Position numbers and translations under genes: made by a program. The notes beneath the pieces were generated by a model that was given only the letters and a program-made list of their open reading frames with translations, was not told the origin of the DNA and did not search any database. Shown one piece after another: positions 32,932 through 40,776 of a stretch of 64,000 bases of DNA; the stretch's first letter is position 1; each line of letters starts with the position of its first letter. The stretch spans positions 27,749-91,748 of the forward strand of contig DATKCT010000063.1 of the NCBI GenBank assembly GCA_035513055.1. Reading direction: 5' to 3'. The DNA comes from DATKCT01 sp035513055 (GTDB lineage Bacteria; Verrucomicrobiota; Verrucomicrobiia; Verrucomicrobiales; DEV007).

Positions 32932-35511
32932 GTGACCTTCGCTCATCCCTGGCTGTTGTTGCTCGCCATTCCGGGCTTGAGCTTTCTACTCTGGGCAGGA
33001 CGAGTCAGCCGGCATCCGATGGGTTCCGGGCGCCGGCGGCTTCTCTTGGCGCTGCGGGCTGTGGGAGCGCTCTTGATGCTTTTTGCTTTGGCGGCGCCGG
33101 CGATGCGGCTTCGGGTGGATCGCCAAGCGGTCGTGGTGGTCTTGGACCACTCGCGCAGCCAGGGTTTGGGCGGCATCCGGCGCGCGCATGAAGCTGCCGA
33201 AACTCTGATGGATTCCCGGCGAGGATTCGCCGCATGGGAACGGGTTATCGCTGGGAGCCGGCCGCGGAGGGCGACGGATGCGGGTATTTCGCTGCAAACC
33301 GAGGATCTCGAAACCGAGCTGGCGGCGAATGGAGACGGCAGCGATCTCGGAGCGGCGCTGGACCTGGCGCTGGGAGTGTTTCCCGCCGGGACGGGCCGGC
33401 ACGTGGTTTTGGTTACCGACGGCCATGAGACGAGCGGCGATCTGCTGGCGGCCGCCGGCAGGGCCGCGCTGAGCGGAGCGTTGGTGCACGCCGTAGCGGT
33501 GGCGGGGGACATGCAGGACGATGTGCGGGTGGAGAGCTTCGAGGCCAATCCGGCGAGGCTGAGCGAAGGGGCGACGGTGGAACTGACGGCTGTCGTGGCG
33601 GCGACGGCGGAGGGCAGCGGTAGATTGCGGCTGTTCGAGAACGGATTGGAAGTGGAGAGCCGGCCCTTCGAAGTCGCGGCGGGCGGGCAGTTCGACGCGG
33701 TGTTCCGAAGAAGTCCGGACCGGCGCGACGCCTATCGGTACCGGATTTCCGTGGAGGATTTCACCGGGCCGGACGAATTACCGGCTAACAATGAGAGACT
33801 ATCGCTGGTGGATGTCTTGGGAACGCCTTTGCTGCTTTATGTGGAGGGCGAGCCGGGGGCGCCCGCTCCCCTTCGTGAAGCCATGACCCCGGAGGGAATT
33901 CACTTGGAAGCGCGAGCCGCTCGGGATTTTCCGCGCTCGGCGTCGGAGCTGGCGCCATACGACGGGGTCGTGTTTTCGGACGTGGCCGCCTACGATCTTC
34001 CCGACGGAGCTTTGGAGGCGCTTCGGGAATACGTGAGGGAGTTTGGGGGCGGGCTGATTATGAGCGGGGGAGGGCGGACGTTTGGCCTCGGGGGTTTTCA
34101 CCGGAGCGCGTTGGAAGAGATGCTTCCGGTGCGCCTTCAGCCGCCCGACGACGAGGAGCTGCAGTCGGCCGCGTTGGCCTTGGTTATGGACCGGTCAGGA
34201 TCAATGGCCGGCCAGAAGATCGAAATGTGCAAGAAAGCGGCAATGGCCACGGCGGAACTGCTGACGGGCAAGGACTTCGTCGGCGTCTACGCCTTCGATT
34301 CGCAAGCGCGGGAGGTGCTGCCCATGACCCGCGTGACCGGCATGGGGAGCATCAGGGCGCGGATCGCAACGTTGTCGGCGGGCGGCGGCACGAACATCCG
34401 TCCCGGCATGGAAAGCGCCCGGGCGGCATTGAACCGGGTCAGTGCTCGCCGCAAACACATGATCGTGCTCACCGACGGCAACACTTCGGGGCAGGACTAT
34501 GAGGAGTTAGCTCGTCAATGCCGTTTGGAACGGATCACTATCTCCACCGTGGCGGTGGGCGAGAACGCCGCGGCGGAACTGCTCCAAGTCATCGCGGATG
34601 CGGGCGGAGGCCAGGCCTATCGCACGCTGGATCCGGAAACCATCACGCGCATCTTCACCCAAGACGCGATGGTCCACGTCGGCCGGTTGATTCGGGAGGA
34701 ACCGTTCCTGCCGGTCGAGCAAGAGAGCCATCCCATGATTCGGGAATGGGCGCGGACGCCGCCGCCGCCGTTGCTGGGGTACGTCCGGACGTTTCCGCGC
34801 CGCTCCGGTCAGATTCTGCTCGCGGCGGAAGCCGGTGATCCTTTGTTAGCGCACGGCCGGTTCGGCTTGGGCAAGGTTACTGTGTTTGCCTCCGACGCCA
34901 AAGGAACTTGGGCGGCTCTGTGGGTGCAGCGTTGGGAAGGGTTCGGGCAGTTCTGGTCCCAAGTGCTGCGCGAGACGGCGCGCTCCCCGCAAGGGCGGAC
35001 GATGGATCTGCGGTTGACTGGACGCGGCGCGGAGCGGGGAATCGAAGTGGATTTGTTGGAAGATGCCGGGACCTTCCGGCAGGGAGCGCGGGTGGAAGCG
35101 GAGGTTTTTCATGCGCCGCCGGAAGGGATGGCGGGAGCGTTGCGTCCTGTCTCCGAGATGGTGTTGGATCAAAGCGGCCCCGGTCACTATCAGGGCAGTT
35201 TCCGGACCGGTACGCCGGGCATCTACTTGGTCCGGGTCCGCCATGGAGGCGAAGTGCTTTCGGCGGGGACGGTGGAACATCCTTCTGTAGAAGCGGCGGA
35301 CGGGACGGTGAATCGCGAACTGCTGCGGCGGACGACGGAACGGACCGGCGGACAGCTCTTGGATCCAGGGCAGCAGTTTCGTTTTCCCGCGGCTGAAGCC
35401 TGGCGGTTTCTCGAGTTGCGGCCGTGGCTTATTCTTGCTTTTCTTGCGGTATTCCTGGCCGATTTGGTCGTGCGAAGGTGGGAGAACGTTTTGGGGATGT
35501 GGGGTGGGTGA
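32932..35511 (+). CDS. Large membrane protein with two VWA domains and a glutamine-amidotransferase-like domain
   Basis: This 859-residue protein starts at GTG 32932 (VTFAHPWLLLLAI). It has two N-terminal helices (about 5-24 and 36-58), a first VWA domain with DHSRS (Asp72, Ser74, Ser76), a beta-rich section, a class I amidotransferase-like domain (about 295-400) with GGGLIMSGG near 372-380, and a second VWA domain with DRSGSM (Asp420, Ser422, Ser424). A TM segment is near 830-850. The amidotransferase-like part shows no catalytic Cys at the nucleophile elbow, so it may only bind. This architecture ends many MoxR operons in PVC bacteria. The convergent YggS gene begins 15 bases after the stop. 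Confidence 0.88.
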   Translation: MTFAHPWLLLLAIPGLSFLLWAGRVSRHPMGSGRRRLLLALRAVGALLMLFALAAPAMRLRVDRQAVVVVLDHSRSQGLGGIRRAHEAAETLMDSRRGFAAWERVIAGSRPRRATDAGISLQTEDLETELAANGDGSDLGAALDLALGVFPAGTGRHVVLVTDGHETSGDLLAAAGRAALSGALVHAVAVAGDMQDDVRVESFEANPARLSEGATVELTAVVAATAEGSGRLRLFENGLEVESRPFEVAAGGQFDAVFRRSPDRRDAYRYRISVEDFTGPDELPANNERLSLVDVLGTPLLLYVEGEPGAPAPLREAMTPEGIHLEARAARDFPRSASELAPYDGVVFSDVAAYDLPDGALEALREYVREFGGGLIMSGGGRTFGLGGFHRSALEEMLPVRLQPPDDEELQSAALALVMDRSGSMAGQKIEMCKKAAMATAELLTGKDFVGVYAFDSQAREVLPMTRVTGMGSIRARIATLSAGGGTNIRPGMESARAALNRVSARRKHMIVLTDGNTSGQDYEELARQCRLERITISTVAVGENAAAELLQVIADAGGGQAYRTLDPETITRIFTQDAMVHVGRLIREEPFLPVEQESHPMIREWARTPPPPLLGYVRTFPRRSGQILLAAEAGDPLLAHGRFGLGKVTVFASDAKGTWAALWVQRWEGFGQFWSQVLRETARSPQGRTMDLRLTGRGAERGIEVDLLEDAGTFRQGARVEAEVFHAPPEGMAGALRPVSEMVLDQSGPGHYQGSFRTGTPGIYLVRVRHGGEVLSAGTVEHPSVEAADGTVNRELLRRTTERTGGQLLDPGQQFRFPAAEAWRFLELRPWLILAFLAVFLADLVVRRWENVLGMWGG

Positions 35512-35526
35512 AGGTAGTGGGCGGCA

Positions 35527-36240
35527 TCAGCGCACCCGGGTTTGGCTTCGAGGTCCGAAGATGGCGGCGCCGACGCGAACGACCGTGGCGCCCTCTTCGA
35601 TGGCGAGGGCGTAATCGTCGCTCATTCCCATGGATAAGCCGGGCAGCGGGACTCCGGATTCCTGAGCAAGACTGTCGCGGAATTCCCGCAGCCGGGCGAA
35701 ATGGACGCGGGAATCCTCCGGATGGCTGGCCAGCGGAGGTATGTTCATCAAGCCGATGAGGTGCAACCGTTTCAGGGCGAGGATTTCCTCAAACTCGCGC
35801 CGGAGTTCATCGGGATCGAAGCCGAATTTCCCGATTTCGCCGGCTATGTTGACTTGCAGATAGATTTCGGGGAAGACCCCTTCTAACGCGGCGATGCGGT
35901 CGATCTGCCTGGCCAAATCAAGGGAGTCGACGCTGTGGAGTTGCCGGAATAGGGAGAGGGCTTTTCGGATTTTGTTTGTTTGTAAGTGACCGATGAGATC
36001 CCAGGTGAGGCGACCTGGAAGAAGGGGAATCTTTTGCAAAGCTTCCTGGACGCGGTTTTCGCCGAACAGAGATTGGCCGGCATCCTCGGCTTCGAGGATC
36101 TTCTCCGGTTTGCAGCCTTTGGCGACCGCCAACAACTCGACATCTCTTTCCACACGGCCCGACCTGTGGGCGGCGGCGGCGATTTCCGAGCGAACCCTGG
36201 CGAGGTTTTCGGCGACGGCGGAAGGCATGGGGGTATTCAA
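35527..36240 (-). CDS. yggS: PLP-homeostasis protein, YggS/PROSC family
   Basis: This 237-residue protein matches the fold-III PLP-binding YggS family: the PLP lysine is Lys41 in LLAVAKGCKPE, followed by FGENRVQE near 59-66, HLQTNKIRK near 84-92, GEIGKFG near 133-139 and LSMGMSDDYALAIEEGATVVRVGAAIFG (described in part, near 201-228). Members control free PLP and amino-acid metabolism and bind PLP without catalysis. It is downstream of the lamin-tail/CotH gene on the same strand with 50 bases between. The ATG start gives the standard length. Confidence 0.93.
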   Translation of the reverse strand: MNTPMPSAVAENLARVRSEIAAAAHRSGRVERDVELLAVAKGCKPEKILEAEDAGQSLFGENRVQEALQKIPLLPGRLTWDLIGHLQTNKIRKALSLFRQLHSVDSLDLARQIDRIAALEGVFPEIYLQVNIAGEIGKFGFDPDELRREFEEILALKRLHLIGLMNIPPLASHPEDSRVHFARLREFRDSLAQESGVPLPGLSMGMSDDYALAIEEGATVVRVGAAIFGPRSQTRVR

Positions 36241-36290
36241 GCGTCCGCAGAAGCAAATGGCAATGGATCGTCGTGGTGCGACCCCAATCT

Positions 36291-39200
36291 TCAGGGGCGA
36301 ACGCTCAGCCGGACGCGATAAAAGAGCGGGGCTTCCGATTGCGCCCGGAGCGGCAAACTCGAGCGGTAGTGCAGTTCCAAGCGATCATCGGAAGTGATGA
36401 ACGGCGGCTCTGGAGTCACTTGAGCGGGCTCCCAGGAGGAGAGATTCCCGCTCTCCTCGATGCGGATTCCGAGATCATCGGCGGTAGCGGGGATCCGGAT
36501 GCTCAACATGGGAAAGGAAACCGGGTGGGCTCCGAACCAGGCCGTCCCGGTTTCGCGCACGATTCCGTCCACGCTGAAGTCCGGGCGGTTCGGATCGGTT
36601 CCGAAGGCGTATTCTTCCAGGTTCGAGCGGCCGTCCTCGTCGGGATCGGCGGTGGGATGAACGCGGACGCGGCCGGTGATCTCTTGCTCGGTGAAATGCC
36701 AGGGCAGCCAGACCACGTAGTCGGTGGAATCCGATTGACCGGGGAGACCCCCGGGCGAGACGCTCAAGCGCCAAGGGACCTCGGACCCCTCGGCGGCCCC
36801 GCGAGCCACCAAACTGCGGTTTTCTGAAGTGAAATCGGGCCAGGGAGCGCCGGGAGCGAAAGTGAGATCGAAGATCGCTTGAGCATTGCTGTCGACCAGG
36901 CGCAGGCGTTCGCCCTCATTGCGAAGCCTTCCCGAGTAGGGTCCGTAGACCTTGCTGGCGCTCAGGTCCGGGTGGCGGAACCGGATGGCGTTCGGATTCC
37001 GGGCCAACACGAGGCGGTCCCCTGAAGCCAAGGTGGATCCTGGCGGAAACGCAAATGTGATTCCGTGCGTGAACAGGAGGCCATCAAGGAGGATGGGAAG
37101 GGAGTTCGTGTTGCGGAATTCGAGAAACTCAAAATCTTCTGTTTCGTAGCCTTGGGAGGATTCGGTTTGCGTGGCTGCGGGCGGACTGGGCAGGAACTCG
37201 GTGAGGACGAGCGAGGCGGCTGAGGCGGGCGCCTCCCCGATCCAGTATTCCGCATCGCTGCGAGCGGACCACTGGCGGAGACCATCGGCGTAACGCCGGG
37301 CCACGAGCCGGGCGGATTCCGACAAAAGAAAGGGTCCATCGTAAAGTTGCGCCGCGGGCGAGGTTGTCCAGGTGGCGGCATCGAGCGGTTCGCTCCCATC
37401 GCGGGTGTAGTAGACGGGATAAAACTGACTGGCGTTGGTGATGCGCACGACCTGCGGCACGGAGTAGACGCCTCCGGGGACGTCGATTTCCGGAGGGTCT
37501 ACCCGGGGGTAGAGACCCTGGGCTTCACAATGGTTGGTGAAAATGCCGTTGCGCTGAGTGAGGTAACGGTCCCGGACCCAGGCCACTTCGGGTTCCCAAT
37601 GCTGTGATGGGGTCAGCACCCTGCCGCGGTGGACATCGCCCCAACGGGCGGATTCGGCCCACAGGGCGCTTCGGATGACGGAGGCGAGGGAATCCCACAG
37701 CTCTTGAGCCCGGCCGCTGGCAAGCGCTCCGGAACCGGACAACTGCTTGTGCAGCCGGTCGGCGAAATGCAACTGAAAAGGAGCATAACTGCGGAGCGCG
37801 CTGAAAGGGAAGGCGGGCGTGTCCGTCACATCGATGCGCGTCAAGTCGAAGTCGAGAGTCTGCTTGGGACCAGGCGTGAAGAGGTTCGTGCCCAGGGTGA
37901 TTTCAGCATCCCAAGGAATGAAGTGGAACGGCGCTTGATGCAGGCCGCGGGTACGGCGCGCGGCGAACCAATTGTTGTTCGGAGTGTGGGTAATGAACCG
38001 GCCCCAGTAGACCGGGCCCAGCCAATCGTGATCGGACGACCACATACGCAGGAGCATGGAGTCGATGAACAGGTCGAGGTTCAGGTATTCCTGAATGTCT
38101 CGATAGCGGCCGGCGGCGGCCACACCGCCCTGGGAGAGAAGTTGCAGAGTATCCCAAGCTTCCAGATTGCCGGCGACGGCTTCGGCAGGAAAGACGCCGC
38201 CGGGCAGGACCGTGTCGCTGCTGCGAACGAGGTCCCATTCTTCAGGGTCGCCTCCAAGATTCTCGCTGAGAAAGGAGGCGGTGGGCTGCTCCTGCAAATT
38301 GTAGAGACCCCAATAGGCTCCGTTGAGGAAGAGATGGATGTAGCGGTCCGCGGGCGCGAGCACGCCCATTCTCAAGGCCGCCCGGCGCACAAAAGCATCG
38401 CGCAGGTAGGTGGCGTGGTAAGCCCGGGAATCCGGATCGTTTCCGCGGGGCTCCGTCCAGGCGTCGTGCCCTTGGCCGCGAAGCACCAGCGAGCGGAACC
38501 GGCGCGCCGTTGCTTCGGGAAACAAGGGATGCTCGAACCAATTGCCTGAGTAGGCTTCACTGAACTCGATACGAAGGGGCTTCTTCTCATGATTGTGCCG
38601 GGCGTCGCCGCCGTGTACGCGCAGCCCGCCGGAAAAAGAGACCGCGGCGCTCCTTGGGAGGTTGAACAGGTCGAAGCCCACTTCCACTTCGGCGTCATTG
38701 CCGCGATCACGGGGATTGGTGTAAATGCCATTGTCTCCGAACAGGCGAAGGGGATCTCCGGCCAAGGAAAGCACAGGCACACTCCGCAGAGCCTCTTCAA
38801 TGGGGACGGCCTCGGCGCGCAGGAAGACCCGGGGATCCATGTTTTCGTCGCTGGCCACGCTCTCTGGGAAGATGTAGGTGAACAACGCCGGACGACTCGC
38901 CGATCCATCGGAAAAGAAGGCGCGGACCCGCAGGACCGTGGTGTGCGCGACTGTCAGAGGCCCTTCGTAGAACTGGCTGCCCGTCAAGCCAGGAGCCGTT
39001 CCATCGAAGGTGTAGCGCAAAGTCGCGCCGGCTTCCGTCGCCAAGTGCACTTGCAAGGGGCTCTCGTAAATGCCCGAAGGAACGGAACTCACCGGAGCCG
39101 GGATGCTGCGGTTCTCGCCAGGCGAGTTGGCCCAGCCCGGTGTGGGCTCGATGAGGTAAGCCGGCTCTCCATTGGCGCCTCGGCCGTAGCTGGCCGAAGC

Positions 39201-39641
39201 GCTTTGGACTGGGTAGGCCGGCGCATACTCGTCCAGAACGGTGACGCCGTCGCTTGCGATCAGGGCCAGATACTCCCCCTCACTCGCGAGGCTGAAGTTG
39301 GTGTGAAGAGAGTGTTCCGGTTGGATCCGGTTCTTCCCGGAAGCGAAGACGATGCGGTATTCACCAGACGACAGAACAGCTCCCAACGGCAATGTCCATC
39401 GGGTGGGGAGGTCCCGGTCGTCGGTGAGGTGGAGTCCGCCGAGTTCGACGGGATCGGATCCGGAGTTGTGGATCTCGATCCAATCGGATAACGCCCCGTC
39501 CTCGTCCGTCAGCGGCCCGGCGTTGACGGCGACGAACTCGGTAATGCGCAGGGTGGCTTGAGTCAACCCGGCGGGAAGCAACGCGGCGAAAGCTCCCACG
39601 AGCCAGGCCTGGCGCAAGAGGGCTGGACGGATACCGGGCAT
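36291..39641 (-). CDS. Secreted lamin-tail / CotH kinase-domain protein
   Basis: From ATG 39641 (MPGIRPALLRQAW) the protein has 1116 residues with a signal peptide to about residue 29. A longer frame upstream is rejected because its first 50 residues lack a signal. The domains read in order are a lamin-tail domain (about 30-150), a chitobiase C-terminal-like strand repeat (SGIYESPLQVHL near 195-206), a CotH-kinase-type domain (about 300-700, with GGLRVHGGDAR and, late, FIPWDAEITLG), another chitobiase-like repeat (about 750-830), a second lamin tail (about 840-960) and a C-terminal segment with a calcium-type motif (DPDEDGRSNLEEYAFGTDP). This mosaic is frequent in exported PVC proteins. CotH acts as an atypical kinase in Bacillus; activity here is not shown. 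Confidence 0.85.
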   Translation of the reverse strand: MPGIRPALLRQAWLVGAFAALLPAGLTQATLRITEFVAVNAGPLTDEDGALSDWIEIHNSGSDPVELGGLHLTDDRDLPTRWTLPLGAVLSSGEYRIVFASGKNRIQPEHSLHTNFSLASEGEYLALIASDGVTVLDEYAPAYPVQSASASYGRGANGEPAYLIEPTPGWANSPGENRSIPAPVSSVPSGIYESPLQVHLATEAGATLRYTFDGTAPGLTGSQFYEGPLTVAHTTVLRVRAFFSDGSASRPALFTYIFPESVASDENMDPRVFLRAEAVPIEEALRSVPVLSLAGDPLRLFGDNGIYTNPRDRGNDAEVEVGFDLFNLPRSAAVSFSGGLRVHGGDARHNHEKKPLRIEFSEAYSGNWFEHPLFPEATARRFRSLVLRGQGHDAWTEPRGNDPDSRAYHATYLRDAFVRRAALRMGVLAPADRYIHLFLNGAYWGLYNLQEQPTASFLSENLGGDPEEWDLVRSSDTVLPGGVFPAEAVAGNLEAWDTLQLLSQGGVAAAGRYRDIQEYLNLDLFIDSMLLRMWSSDHDWLGPVYWGRFITHTPNNNWFAARRTRGLHQAPFHFIPWDAEITLGTNLFTPGPKQTLDFDLTRIDVTDTPAFPFSALRSYAPFQLHFADRLHKQLSGSGALASGRAQELWDSLASVIRSALWAESARWGDVHRGRVLTPSQHWEPEVAWVRDRYLTQRNGIFTNHCEAQGLYPRVDPPEIDVPGGVYSVPQVVRITNASQFYPVYYTRDGSEPLDAATWTTSPAAQLYDGPFLLSESARLVARRYADGLRQWSARSDAEYWIGEAPASAASLVLTEFLPSPPAATQTESSQGYETEDFEFLEFRNTNSLPILLDGLLFTHGITFAFPPGSTLASGDRLVLARNPNAIRFRHPDLSASKVYGPYSGRLRNEGERLRLVDSNAQAIFDLTFAPGAPWPDFTSENRSLVARGAAEGSEVPWRLSVSPGGLPGQSDSTDYVVWLPWHFTEQEITGRVRVHPTADPDEDGRSNLEEYAFGTDPNRPDFSVDGIVRETGTAWFGAHPVSFPMLSIRIPATADDLGIRIEESGNLSSWEPAQVTPEPPFITSDDRLELHYRSSLPLRAQSEAPLFYRVRLSVRP

Positions 39642-39869
39642 ACAAACGCAGCTTATAGGATAGCACCGGCTTGATGAAAGCGCGAGCAGGGAGAGGCAGG
39701 GAGAGCGGGATCCTCGGAAAACAATTTGTGACCATTTTGTCGTGGAGTTCCCGTGGTCGCCCACCACGCCCCTTCGGGGCGCCGGAAACAATGGGGTCGA
39801 GGGCCGCGCCAGCTCGCGCTTCGCACGGCGCCGCTTTTCGTTGCTTTTGATCCGGCCCGGGTTGAGGCG

Positions 39870-40772
39870 TCAAGGACGAGAGACTTCTTCTTCCGGCGTC
39901 ATGGTGACTTCGATTTTGACTTTCTGCGTTCCCCCTCCGATGACGGCTCCGCGCAAGGGGCTGATGTCGGCGTAATCGCGGCCGATCGCGACAGTGACGT
40001 GTCCATCTCCGCACAACAGATTGTTGGTGGGATCGAGATCGATCCAGCCGTGGCCGGGGAGGTGGATCCCGACCCAGGCATGAGAGGCGTCCGCGCCCTG
40101 CAATCGGGATTGTCCGGGAGGAGGCAGGGTCAGGATGTATCCGCTGACGTAACGGGCCGGGAGGTATTGGGATCGAAGGCAGGAAAGCATGAGGTGAGCG
40201 AAATCCTGGCAAACGCCTCTGCGCAGGCGCAGCACTTCGGTCACAGGAGTGGAGAGGTCGGTGGCGTGGGGATCGAATTCAAACTGTTGATGGATGGCAG
40301 CGCACAGGTCCGAAGCGCATTCGTAATAACTGCGATCGCCGGGGAAGAAAGGCGCAGCGAAGTCGTCAATGGGATCGGTGAAAGCCGTAAGGGACGAACG
40401 GCAGGCCATCTGGGCGGCGCTGAGCGAGTCCGTCGAGGTATCTTTTCGGAGGGCCTCCCGGACGTCCCGGCAGGTGAGCGGAGCTGAAGCCGGAGGCGGG
40501 GGAAGACGGTCAGGCGGCGCCACAGTGACGCGGCTCTCGGCCGTGATGATCAACCCGGTGTGCGGTTCCTCGATCTGGAAATGAAGCTGGGTGTTCCCGA
40601 AATAATCCTTTCGTTCGTGTTGCTCGGCCGGGGCGGGCTCGATGGCGATCGAAAAGGAGTCGATCGCTTGCCGGGACGAGGATCTGGGCTTGAGATACCC
40701 GCTGTGGCGGGAGATGGCCACGGGCATCGAGTACTTGTAGGCGGTGCGGTGGATGATATGGTAACGGGGCAT
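39870..40772 (-). CDS. Transglutaminase-like cysteine peptidase (last gene of ATP-grasp/alpha-E operon)
   Basis: From ATG 40772 (MPRYHIIHRT) the protein has 300 residues; a longer upstream frame runs inside the previous gene and is rejected. It has the N-terminal transglutaminase beta-domain and a core with catalytic Cys188 (RRGVCQDFAH), His231 (ASHAWVG) and Asp247 (IDLDPTN). Such proteins cleave or form peptide/isopeptide bonds. In amidoligase operons they are thought to act as amidases for the ATP-grasp product. The start is four bases after the stop of the fused ATP-grasp/alpha-E gene, so it belongs to the five-gene unit. No signal peptide is visible; it is probably cytoplasmic. Confidence 0.88.
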   Translation of the reverse strand: MPRYHIIHRTAYKYSMPVAISRHSGYLKPRSSSRQAIDSFSIAIEPAPAEQHERKDYFGNTQLHFQIEEPHTGLIITAESRVTVAPPDRLPPPPASAPLTCRDVREALRKDTSTDSLSAAQMACRSSLTAFTDPIDDFAAPFFPGDRSYYECASDLCAAIHQQFEFDPHATDLSTPVTEVLRLRRGVCQDFAHLMLSCLRSQYLPARYVSGYILTLPPPGQSRLQGADASHAWVGIHLPGHGWIDLDPTNNLLCGDGHVTVAIGRDYADISPLRGAVIGGGTQKVKIEVTMTPEEEVSRP

Positions 40773-40776
40773 GGGG

